From Solea solea (lineage: Eukaryota; Chordata; Actinopteri; Pleuronectiformes; Soleidae): DNA of 64,000 nt. The stretch covers positions 13,971,381 to 14,035,380 of the forward strand of contig NC_081136.1 in the NCBI RefSeq assembly GCF_958295425.1, read 5' to 3'. A model generated the notes under the pieces. That model had not been told where the DNA came from. It saw nothing but the letters and a program-made list of their open reading frames with translations, and did not search any database. Positions 1-13,000 of the stretch are shown here, in pieces; position 1 is the first letter of the stretch, and every line of letters starts with the position of its first letter. Made by a program: the position numbers and the translations under genes.

Positions 1-764
1 TTACATACCCATTTTTCTCTTTACACAATGAGCTCTTAAGAATTATAATTATAATTCTTGAGTATTCATGACACCGTGATGAAAAGGAGAGGTCACTAAG
101 CAGAGTCCTTTGTTCTAAATTACATTTAACGCAACACAAATTACATATGTGACTCATACATGTATTATGTATTTCTGACAATCATAACTGTCACTGTGAG
201 AGAAAATTCTAACCTTCAGCCAACTTTAAGTTTAATTACTCACATACTCTTACACCTGGTGTACAATATTAACAGCCATAACTTAGGATAAGACACAAAC
301 TAGGCCCCTTTCAAGGTTCCCTCACGAGATATCAACTTGAGTTATCACTGACTCCAGAGGTTCCATCATTGGTCGTCTCACCTGATAATCAAAATCTCCA
401 CAACAAAATATCCGCAATCTCTCCCAAGCACTAGCTTGTTTCCTTTCATGCATCCTAAGAGTCCAGTCACAGAGATGAGAATTTCTTGTATAACCTAATG
501 CATCTTTGATGGAATTTCATAATCTCCAAAAGACCCACTAAGAAAAACATTTTTAACCAGGACCACACATCGTTATGCATGAAAATAAATATAAAGCAGA
601 GGTTCAATAAATCTAGATAAATACATTACAAAAATACAATACAAATCTATTAATATACTGTTTTTGTTGTTCAATCCCAAGATGAAACTACTTTTTCACA
701 GAACATACACTAATTCAACACCATTTTTGTCCAACTGTTAAACCATCAAAGTAATGAATAACTT
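1..764. other. DOK7 3' flank, no gene seen
   Basis: AT-rich sequence with short ORFs only. No exon, RNA gene or clear mobile element was recognised. Confidence 0.5.
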
Positions 765-770
765 TTTATT
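765..770 (-). terminator. Candidate polyadenylation signal for DOK7
   Basis: AATAAA on the minus strand (tttatt on plus), about 225 nt downstream of the proposed DOK7 stop at 996-998. It is usable only if exon 12 is correct. Confidence 0.35.
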
Positions 771-995
771 CATTATAGTGAAAACAGGAAGTGCATTTGC
801 ATTTAATTCTGACTAAAAAAAATTGTTTTTGAATAGGTTTAAAGGATTCAAGGCAGCAGTGAATTAGGCCAGGAGATTTGATGATATACGTTTTTCCACC
901 GAATGAGATTAATCTGCCTACTCCTTTAATACTTGTGCTCACACACAGTAACAATATATTGTTATTGCTAATAAACAGACACAACGCTTTGGAAA

Positions 996-1075
996 CTAAA
1001 TGTAATGATATAGAAATGTGAAAGATAGATAAAACAATGCAACCTCAGGCGGAACATTATGTAGAACTGGACTAC
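996..1075 (-). CDS. dok7: DOK7 putative terminal exon 12
   Basis: 80 nt after acceptor CATCTTACAG. In the frame set by exon 11 it reads GSPVLHNVPPEVALFYLSFT, then FLYHYI and a TAG stop. The phase fits, but the exon is short and not recognised, so this is the weakest exon of the chain. Confidence 0.42.
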
Positions 1076-4000
1076 CTGTAAGATGTAGAGGCTGCCACTT
1101 AACTTCCGGTCAGTGTCAGTCCATTACCTTAGTTCTCATGGAATAGAATTTTTTTGTACTTCATTTATTTATGTTCATTTACTCATAACCATTAATTTGC
1201 ACTCTGTAAATAGCTCCCATTCACTGTAAGAGCGCTTTAAAAAAATGTGTGGAGCTGTAGTTGGGTTGTGTGTGTGTGAGACTGGTTGCTTTTAGAAACT
1301 GAGCCAAAAAGACACATTCATGTCATGATGATGGTCTCACTCACCTTCAGTCTCTTGAAAGAACCGGTGCTGACCACAGCTGCCCATTAACTCATACTTG
1401 GTTTTTTCCTCTGCCTGAAAAACAGTTAAGTGCTGTTAGTTATCATTTGCAGTGAATGACTGTACCCAGTTTGTTACACAAGCGTGATAAGGAGTTTTCT
1501 CTTCAACAACTCCATGGACCCATGCAGATTATTTATAAATAGCTGCTTTACACTCACTAGACACCTGCAATGCAGCATAATAATGAATTGATAGCAATTT
1601 CTAACCAATTGCAGCTATTGTACTTTAAAAATGAAAATGAGAGTAGCCACATTGCCATCAGTGTCACTGAGTGGCCACTGCCTGAACAGTACAAAGAAGG
1701 ATTATTTGATGGGAATTTAACAATTACAAATCAAAGGTCTGGTACTTAAAGGCAGAAACCTGTGATACATAATAAAAAAACGTAGCTGTAACCTCAAACA
1801 GGGACTTCAAGTAACTGTGGATCAGAAAAGCATTAAGATAGATTTTCTTTGTCTGAAGCCATTCTAATTATTGATTTACTTTGAACTGGCAGACATAAAG
1901 CAAAAACCTAGACAGGCCCAGAGGCCAAAAAGCAACTCTAAGCCATGATGTTTTCACATTTTACCCCATGCATAACACTACATGTTCTTCCTCAACAATG
2001 CACCCTTAGTTTAATTATAACCTCTCAGTAGCATTGTGGAGTGTTGAGTTGCTTTTTGGCAAACTTCAAGTGCACAGTACACAAGACTCCCAAGAGTAAA
2101 ACAAATGTTTCCTGCATCAGAAACATGTAGGGAATCTTATTCTCTCTACTATGACCCCACATCATACAACACACAACTCTCACAAAAACAGGACTTAACT
2201 AGCAATTTCTCCAAAATGTGAAATCTGAGTTTATTCATACTCAATGAGTATTTCAGTAATGTCAGACATTTAACCCTGAGCTCTAAACACAATGAGTTAA
2301 CAGTCAAAATGTGTGTGCAGTTCATAGCATAAAGCCGATGACAGTTTTAGATTGGCCTACCTCAGACAACCGATTCTCCATCATCGCATGAGCAGGATCA
2401 GGTCTGCGTCTTTCCTCTTTGCCAATAAGCCTTTTGTCTGGTGGGAGTGAAAAAAAAAAAGTGTTTTTAAATGTATATACACAACAAAAATCGATGTGCC
2501 AATTGTGAGTGTGGAACATAATCCCAGTTTTGTCAACCATTCTAAATCATATTCAAATTTTAAGCGTTGACATAATTAAATATAATTCATATTACTTAAA
2601 CGGGTCTACTCAACCAACAGTCTTAATAACATGCTTAACCAGCTCCCTTTGCCCAAAACTGTTTGGTAATAATGATATAAATGTTAAAAAAAATGCCAAT
2701 CATCATCCATTAGCCTTGTTTTAGCAAGAAAAGCAGGTGTAATTGATCACATTAACAATGGTTCTGTTCAGTTCATGCAAGTCAGGAGAGTAAGACAGCC
2801 AATCAACATGCACCCTGAAACCAGGGACGATAAGTGGAACTCATCCATCATTAATTTGATTAGCATTTGTGATTTTCCTAATTTAAAGCCATTTCAAAAT
2901 CAGGTCAGTATCAGGTCATAGTGAAATCAGACGGACTCTCTTACATGTCTTCAAGGGCTTATAACTCATTTAGGAAATTATGCAATATTGAGTTGCAGTT
3001 AACACAAACTTTGCCCTCAGTTACTTTGTAGACCTTTACGAATTTTATGAACTTGTTTTTAGTTTTCAGACAGCCTCAACTGTACTATGTAACACAAAAG
3101 AAAGAAACAGGTTTTGACAAGAACCAAGCAGTTGTTAGACAAAAGATGAAAAGGGGAGTGTTTTTATTGATGACAAAGAGGAAGAACCAGAGAAAATAAA
3201 GAAAAAGGAAAACTTCAAAAGACCAGAGAGAAAATGGACACCACAGGAATTGTAGCAGCTTGGTTATCATTTGAAGAGGAAACTGATAAAGAGGCATCTT
3301 ACCTTCAACGGTCACTGAGCGACCATTCATCTCCTCATAATGACACTGCACGTCCATACTTTGTGATTCATCATTGTCACCATGACAGAGCAGTGACTCA
3401 TTAACAGCTACATCATGTCCGTGACTTTTCTTCAGGTGCAGATTCGATGGAACCTTTTGGAACGTGGGAATGTTCCTGTTGTGGTAAATCTCAGGATGTG
3501 TGGCCCGGAGAGGAGGGAGGCAGTGCTCGCTTTGACACTTGAAACAGTTCTCATAAATAACTGCTCTTCCGTCTTGCTGCGACTCTTGTAAATGTACATG
3601 GGTTCCAGTCGATGTCAACTTATGCTCATTTCCAAAAGCAGAACTCATTGATTCATACAAATTCAATCTGTTTGTCTTTGCCTCTGGCAGCCTATCTGCA
3701 CTTGGAAAGCCTAGCATATCAGTTAAAAGACTAGTTATTTTGTCTTTCCCTTTTTTTGGCAGTGGAGCGTCTTTGGTTCTGGAAGTTTCCACAGGACGAG
3801 CAGAGGAAGGCCAGAACTTCTCCACAACTTTCTTCACTGTGACGCTGTATTGTGTGGCAGTGCTGGGTCTGCATGGTGATTTGTCAGCACTTTGATCTGC
3901 TGGATTGAAAAGATGATGTTCTGGAGGCAAAACAGTCTTCAACACATTTTGATTTCTGTCCCGAATCACGTCAGCGAGCTGTGGCTGCAACATCAGAGGT

Positions 4001-7000
4001 TTGTCCAAACATGCAATCAAATCTTCATGCATGAAACATGCAAATGATAGTTCGGGTGACTGCACTTACCTGATATGGCAGATATCGCTGAACCACTTGC
4101 AGGAATGCACGGTACTCCCTGTCAAAGGATTCAGGAAATATAATAATTAGTAAATAATTACACAAGTATTGAAATGTAAATAAACAGTGCCTAGCAAACA
4201 TCTGAGCCTGAGGCATTAAAATGAAGGCAGAATATGGCAATTATCTTTGAAATTAGTAAATAACATAAGAAAAACAATATTCTGTATTTTCCCATTTCTA
4301 TGGCTCTCAGCCATGAGGTGACTGATTCCCATGAACCCTAAAATTGGGTCACAAACACATTTTGTATTTTAGAAAATGTTAATAATAATAATTGCATAAC
4401 AATATAACTTGACTCATTTCATTAAAGGCTAAACAGGAACACATTGTTCTTGATCAATTCACAGCTTGCTTAGACGTCATGGACTTAACTGAGTAATACA
4501 ATACAGATTGACAGCTTTTTCCTTTAAAAAGATCACTACAGAAGGCTGCTTGACTTTGAATTTGTAGTTATGACACTTCACAAATAATGTCATCTTCACA
4601 AATGTCAGATGACCACACATCAGTCACAGAGATCAAACACTCGATTGATGTTAAAATTTACGTTTAGTTATGGTTTAACATTTTGTTGTGAACTCGCTCT
4701 TTAAATGAAAGCAATAAAAGTACAAGGTAGGCTGTGTTCCCCAGGCTGAGGGTGATACAGTATATGCTCCATACTGCACAAGCCTGATCAGGTTCTGGTG
4801 TTTAAATTAGTTCATTTAAGATGTGATGTTAGGAGAACAAAGAGCACATGCTTTGCACAGAAACACATGCATTTGTTTTGCATTCTTAACTAAATGCACC
4901 ACCAGCAGATGGAGCTGTAAGTATTGTCGCAACTACTCAGAGCACACTGTAAAAACCCTCACTTTAACACCCAGCTCTGTTCATTTGAATGTAATCTAAG
5001 TTGTAAACACTCTTGTGTGACAAATGCATTCATCACATTTATTCCAAGTCTCCATAGGAACCAGTGGAGACAGAAAAAAAAAACACCTGTCTCGTGTTCC
5101 ATTATTTAAGTGTCATCAATAGTACAACACTTAGAGATACTTCAGTTCAATATTACAGAAGCAAACGATAATTAAACTTTCTACACTAACACTAAGCAAA
5201 TAATCCTCAATCCTTCTAAGCTTTAAAGTCAGTATTGTGTACAGTACAGTGTTCTGACCTGGTAATAGACCAAAAGAAACAAGGTGAAAATGTAAGCTTC
5301 TATTTGGGAAATTGTAATATTTGAAAATAGCAGTTAAATAAACAATTGTTAGATCGTAGTTCAATTGTTAGATCTATCAAACTTCAACTGACATCAAGTC
5401 ATAGCTGTGACTAAGGGTTTTACTAGAAGCTCAAAAACATTTAAAGTGAAGGAATAGAAAATTGCAAGTCACTCACAAGGTCCAACTCTGCCTGAGAAAT
5501 GTGTCAACCTCAATTGGCTAAGATGCTAAGTTGTTACACAGATGGGCTGTGGGACTGTTTTGACACCAAATGCAGAGCAGCATCACCATCAGCCTGCACG
5601 ATACCACAAAGGTCATATTGACAGCGAGTCACATGATATAGTGATAAGGCCTGTTCGCACAAGCTGCTACTGCATGGTAGCAAAGTTACACAGAGATAGT
5701 TTGGGAGATGCCATTTGTTCTTAGTTTTAAGACTAACAGCTGACCAGTAAAAGCAAAAAGACAATGTACAAAAACAACATTCAAAAATGAAACGTATATA
5801 AAAGATCCAAACATGTTCCTTCTTACCTTAAACCCACCACACACTGAGCAAATGGCCACAATGGTTTTGGAGACGGATGTGACAGATCTGCAAATGTGAC
5901 AGGAGTCAGGATGTTCACTGGAGGGTTCCACCTTGTAGTTTTTACTCTCCTCTGAAAGGCCCTGTGAGTGTTCACTCAGTGATTGTCTTTCAAACGTTTC
6001 TGAATCACCTGCACAAGTTTTGACACTGCCTTCATCCCCCTTTGCCAACATTGTGGTGGGGCCTGATGGAGCACAAGTGTCATCAGTTGGTGTGGAGGAC
6101 TTATTGTCTTTGGTACCCACATTTTCCTCCTGTAAAAGACTCCGAGGAGATTCATATAAATACCTAACTGATGTTGGTACCTGGTACTCATGTCCAGGAA
6201 TACTGGGGCAAGTACAAGGACTCAGGTCAATGGCCAAGTGGGGAGGTAAGCTGAAAACAGACCCTAAGTCCTCTGCTGAAGTTGTATCCAGGCTGCCTGT
6301 GTAGGAGGAAAAACTTCCAGAGTAAGAGGAATGGCTGCCGGTGGCAATGCCACTGTCAGATGAACTCTGACGGCCAATATCTTGAAGTTGCCGAGGGGGC
6401 TTGGTTGCAGGCCGACTTCCTGCTCCGTCGCTGACTGACAGCTTCTCAGTGCTCTGTAGTGCCACTTTGTTGGGCACATGACTGACATTTTCCGACTGAG
6501 TGGAGGTCGGTTCGGTCCAAATGACCAGTCGGCTGCCAATACTGCAGTCTGATTGACTGGTGTCGGAAGTGTCGGACGAACCGGATATGCTGCGGTCGTC
6601 TCCTCCAGCAGATGGGCAGTATGTGGACGAGGCTGCCAAGAAAGACACCAGTAATAAATCTAATGAAATGTCAAACAGGAAAAACAGCTTTCATCATTGG
6701 AGCACATTAAAGCTTCATCAATATTAATATTGTGCTTTTTTTCCCCCCTCAATTGCAGTAATGTCAGATATGCAAAAGCAATTAAAAGTTAAGTGCAACA
6801 TTAAAAGTCAATTTATCTTCTACACTCAGCTCACTGCAGTAAAGACATAATTATTGTTGCTTTAGGACATTTAGCTAGTGAACATACATTTACAGTAGCA
6901 GGGTGCATCTCACTTGATTTTCAAATTTGAAGTGACAGTCCAGGATTATTTTTTTTAGCAGGGTTACAGGGGGTATTTGGTGTGCAGTGCACAATTAGCT

Positions 7001-10000
7001 GCACGTAACACACTGTCTGTGCCATGGAACCAAAGGTTCCTGAGTATAAATTTTATGTCTGCTTAGTATGTGATATTGCCACTAGGGCTTTCTCAATCAA
7101 AACAATAACAAAAGGCCTAGTGTATTTGCGGTTTACAGGGAGAGCTTCAGTAGTAGAACCGACAGCAAACAATGAGTAGTTATGACTATAAGAGACAAAT
7201 ACATACAAAATGGAAAAACAAAAATCCAACATTCTGGCCGACTAGTAATACTGAATATTTCCCTCACTCGGATGTTTCATCAAAGGTTTCCCTCAGAATT
7301 TCTGTGGATTTAAAGGTTGTTAGATTGTTTTCTATAGTCTTTTTAGATACAGGAATGTTACATCTGTAAGAGTATTCTTCTATATCTTAAAAAAAAGTGT
7401 TGGTCTTTTCCAAATTGAGGTTTGTGTCACTGTGTAAAGAAAACTGGGGTTGTTCCTCTATGTCTGCCTCCATTAGTAAGTTCAGTTATATCCTTCTCTT
7501 TTTTTACTACAGTTAGAAAATGTCAAAGGCTTTAAATCAAAGTTTAAGGCTTATGAATGATTGATATGTTTGTCTTACTTAAATCTAAATCTCTATGCTC
7601 TCCATGCAAGAGCACATTTACAGTAACATACCTGTGCTGCTCCTGTGAGAGAGCATGCTCAGCCGTTTCTCCAGCTCCTGGGTTTCATGGTTCAACTTCT
7701 CCTCTGCATTGGTCTGATTGGCACTGGGATCTGCCAGAGAAAAACAGATGTACAGCAAGTTCATCCACAACCCATACTGAAGCCTGTGGAGTCTCCATAT
7801 TGTATCGTATTGTCTTATTGTATGTACAGACGGGTTGAGGATTGTATTTCAGAGTACTTGTATCAGTGACAAATAAAGCTCATTCTCATTCTCCTTAGAA
7901 GAAGAAAAACAAAACAAAAAAACACTCCTTTAGGGGCTGTGAATCATCAGCCTAAATGAGCAAGTCTTGCTAATGTCACAGAGAAATGGGATCAAACGTG
8001 ACGCTGCTTAGCAGTTTGTACCACGGGGACACAGCTGTGATAACAAATTGAGCTACTCGGGAGAAACATGGAGGCACACTTTAAACCACATGGGGCTCAC
8101 TCATCTTCATGTGGCATCATGACAAGGAAATAGAGCTGAATAAATCAACAAACACTTTTGAAGTGTTGTTGCCAATAATTGTTGTAACAGAACATGGGTC
8201 GGGCAGAGAAAAGGGTCACTCTGGGGAGCACCTTGCAGCGTTTGCGCAACACTACAGGGTTTATTAATAGCACTGCCACATGGTTCTGTTGGTACGCGCT
8301 TCTGCTGCTGGTGGCTGCAGATTGTTGTGCATCTACCTTGCACCACCAAGGTCAACTGACACTGGATCATTTTTAAATAATCCATCTGGGCCTATAATAA
8401 AAATGTGATGCATGTATCAAACTCCTCAAAAGTGGCTCAATAGAGCTCACATCCTTTATATGGAGTATTGACACCTAGTAAAAAAAAGAAAAGAAAAAAG
8501 AATGGTTTCACAAACTTGCCACTGGACACTTTTTAGTTATACATTTAAAATTTTAAATAAACCTGTCATTTGGTGGACAAGGAGCTTGACATCCTGCTTA
8601 AGAGACCCATCAGCACTGCTTTAAGAACAACAAGGCAACATGTATCTAATCAAAACTGAATCAACTCTATGTAAAGGTTTTTGGAAATTCTCTGAAATAG
8701 TGTCGAGGTAAACCAAAAGTTAATAAGACGGCTTAAAGATGGGCTGCTTTATTAATTGTGTAATGTGATGTAATGTAATGCAATTGATTAGTTGTTTGGT
8801 CCATAAAATGTCAAGAAAAACAATGTGCACTGTTGATCCACCAACTGACATCTTCAAAAGTCTTGTTTTGTCCACAAACCTTAACTTAATTTTTGACATT
8901 TAAGAAGCTGAAACATGACAAGTTATTTTTGATCTAAAAAACAAACCAAACAAAAACCCAACCCTGATTATAATTGCCAGATTTTAGTTGATTACCAATC
9001 GCTAATATAAAGTTTGAATGTTTCCTCAACAATAATTTTTGTCCGGATAAAGTAGATTATCTTTGCATGAAGAAATGGGGAGAACATGACAGCATGTGTG
9101 CAGTTCTGTAGTTGTTCTCAAGAATTGAGAACTATATGTTGATATACTTCATAAGAATGAGCCAAGTGTACAAGCAACAACCAAAAGAGTTCATGCTGCA
9201 GTTTTGTGATTGAAGCAGATCCACCACCGTACCTGCTGCCACAGCAGCTCTCCCTGCACCTGCCAAAGTGTAAGAATGTATTTACACTGCATGGTTCCAA
9301 GTGACCAAATACTGATCTCTTCCTTTCTTGTGGCACAAATCCCATATTATGTCCCATGTAAGCAGGAAAAAGCACATGGATTCAGATATTGTCAGATCAT
9401 TGTCGTGGAAATAAATCGGATGTGAATCAGATATGTGCATTTGCATCTACTATCTAAGTGGACAGATCAGATATTCCCAATTATCCATACTTAAAAATAA
9501 AATGGGTTCAAGTTGAGGTTTCATGCCTTACAAGCGAGAATTTCTAAATTTCATAATAACACAACTTTCACTTCTGTTTCAGGACAATAACCATTTTCAG
9601 GTCAGTAGCCAACTCCACCCAATGGATTGTCCTCCCCAAGAGTTAACCAGTGTAAATACAGATCTCAGATATGGGTCACTTTTGAGAGATAATGTAAGCA
9701 GGTCTTTCAAACACAATCAGATTTAGGCAACATTGGCAGAATTGGGCATCAAGACCTGCAGCGTAAATGGAGCCTAACATGTAGCAAAACAGCATGACCA
9801 AAAGCAGTGCAGCCAAAGAGATCACAAAGGCATGTAGTGTGGCCCATACCTGCTCAAGTGACAGGTGCTGTGGCCAATCACACTCAGCAGTATTTTTGCT
9901 GCTCACTCATCCCATCTAAGCTCTACTAACACCTCCTCCCCTTCACCCAAGTAAGGATTCTCTGGCTCTAGTAGCTGGCAAAGATGGCATTGAGCTGTAA

Positions 10001-13000
10001 ACAGGCCTCAAAAATGTTATGCTTTGATGGATGGAATGAAAACTAAATACACTGCCAACACATAGGAAGTAAGGACTTCCATTAATCACAGCAATAAACT
10101 GTACAATTTAAAGTTAGACAACTAATTTTCTAAGTTTGAAGGTATAAAGGTTTAATAGAGGTTTAATGTGAAAGGCATATCATGGGAACAACATTTCTAT
10201 CGTGGAGACTGAGCAGAGAGAGGTGACAAACAGAGACAGATTTATACAGCAGTGACAACATGTGGACATGGATGCTGACTAGTTTAACCACTATTTAGAC
10301 CAGGAGACACAATTAATGTCTACAGAGAGGAACCAAAGTATGAGATGAGTGAAATAGGAGGGGAGAGTGGTGCAGTGGGTGACCAAGCGGTGGGGGAGCA
10401 AGGGTGGAATCCTGTGGATGAGGTTACATACATGCCCGGAGTGATTAGGAGGCTTTAGCTGCTCTGCTTGTGTGAACTGTGACTTTGACCCCTTACTCTC
10501 TCCAGCATCCTCCCTGCTATTTATTCTACTACATGCAACAATTATAGGAGTGTGAGCTCAACCTACGAATGGGCGGCGAGATGTGTGAAAACCAGAATAT
10601 CGACAAACAGCACTCCCCCCACCAGCTGCCCACTCCACATCTTCTGTTATGTTGCCGACTGGGTGAGAATATTTTTTTCAAAACTGCTAGCGTGGAAAGC
10701 AAAAGGTGTGAAAGTGCAGCAGGGGAGCAGATACTGTTCTAGAGCGCTGGTAATATTTAGATCTTTAAACAGTTCATGGTGGATAGAAAGAAATAATAGA
10801 AAAGACTAAAGACATTTAGGTATTTAGGTACATGGCATGGTGAACACAGAGTTATTGTTTGAAGGTGTGAAGTTTAAATTTATGATTTTGATTTCAAGCA
10901 GCAGGTATGTTTTGCCACAAAGGGGGGGAATTGCAAGAAGGTGATAATTAGTTGTAATATAGAATCAGCATCTTGGAATGTGGTGAAATATGTCCCCAAA
11001 CTAATCTGCATATGATGCTGATATAAGTAGTGATACTTATTCCAAAACACAGGTGACAGACACCAAAAATTTCACAGCTACAAAGTTAGGTGGTAATTCA
11101 TAAGTCACAATTATAAGTCATAAAACAACTTTTACACAACAAAAAGTAATTTACTTGTTGGTATGAAACCACTGATTAAAGCAGCTGAAAATGTAGTGGA
11201 TATGTTCAGGGAATAGTCTTGCTGAATGAATTATATAAACTTCAGTTTCATACAGTCTATTTTTGTTTCATTGGTCTATAAGTCTAAGACTATTGATGTC
11301 CATTGCAATTCCCCATGAAAGCCTAAGAAAACTTACTAAAAATTGATCATTCAAATGATCATTGGTCCAAACTCCAGATACATTCTGTCTTTAAAACAAA
11401 CCGAGTTGAACAATTATAAATATGAAATATTCACAAATTAAACAGGATCATGATGTTTTCATATTATGTCCATTATTTAACCACCAGCAAGGTTGGCAAT
11501 TTTCATGAGCTGTATTCCTCATACCTTTCATCCTGCTCACCCAACAAGAGCAATGCACACACACACACACACACAACTACACCAAGGCAACAACTGAATT
11601 TGCCGTCCTGATCAGTGAGTACAGTACTTATCTCCTCTTACACTGTTTTAGGTAACCTTACTATTTACACACACCAAAGTCAGGGGTTAGGTCGTTAGTC
11701 TAAAATTAAAAATTCTGAGGATTACCCAATTACCTATTAAAAAAAAAAAAAACAGCTGTCAGTCATTTAGTCACATCAAAGCACATTCATCCATGGAGCA
11801 GCACTCTGACTCATTCTGCCAGAAATGGATGGATTCCAGGAACGAATCACACCTCAGCTTGAACAAATCCCTGGAAATGGGAGGGAAGCAATGCAGGGTT
11901 TGCTAAAATAATGTCTAGATGTTGACTTAAGTGTTTGTTCATACTCCTTGGCAACAGTGCAGCTAGTCTTTATCCTAACACTATAAGCACCATGCAGAGA
12001 TCCACCTTCTCTGTCTTTTAATAATAGTTCTTGCAGCTTAACCTTCCCTGTGTGTGTATCTCTCACATGCTACTGCTTTTCCAGACCTTTTCCAGCTAAG
12101 CAGCATTCGAGGACCTCTGGCACTGACCTGGTAAAACTGGCCGCAGTCCAAACGGGCCTCTGGTGGGGGAGATGCCTCTGACGATGCAGTCAAATAGAAA
12201 GCTGATCTGCTCGCTCTCAGCAGATGCAAGCAGAAAAACACCGGCCCCTGTGGAACAGTAAGCTCAAGTCAGTCTCATGTACTTTTCATAACATTGAAAA
12301 AGACACTGTAAAATAGAGCAATGTATTCAATAAAAATTAAACATACGTGGAAAATCACCAATGACAACAAATACTGACACATGGTAGGAGTGCAACTAAA
12401 CAACATTATTATTAATTCAACATAAATCTAAGTTAAGATCTAAAATAGTGGAAAAATGTTTATTACAAGTACAGGTAATCTGAATAAATCAGTAAGGCTA
12501 ATTAATTCAGCACACTATAAGCATTTTTAATCATCGGCCAATTATTTCATAAAATCATATGATGTAAATGTATTCATTTTTGTTCTCCAGAGGACTCCAA
12601 TAAAAGGTGTCACAAATAAAGGGTCATGGCATTGCCCTGCCCCTGAGACCACCCATGTTAAGGTTGACCTCAGTCACATTCCCAACACTCCAGGTCAAAG
12701 CTCAGCAGCACAACCAACTCTGCAAATGTTGAAACTGGGAAAAAAATTAGTTTAACTGCTCAGCATAGTCATGATATAAAACTGAAAATGAAGCATCTCA
12801 TTCAAAGACGCGTCTCTGGCACAAGACCTGCTGACGTACGAACCCAATTGAATTCGATCACTTTACACATGTCATGCTCTTGACAGCAGGTTGGTGAACA
12901 TCAGGTGCATAAACATTGACTGAGTAGCAAGAAGAGCACAAAGCAAAATAAACAGCAGGTGGTGAACTTCTCTTTGGTCTCTTCCCTAAATAATGATCAA

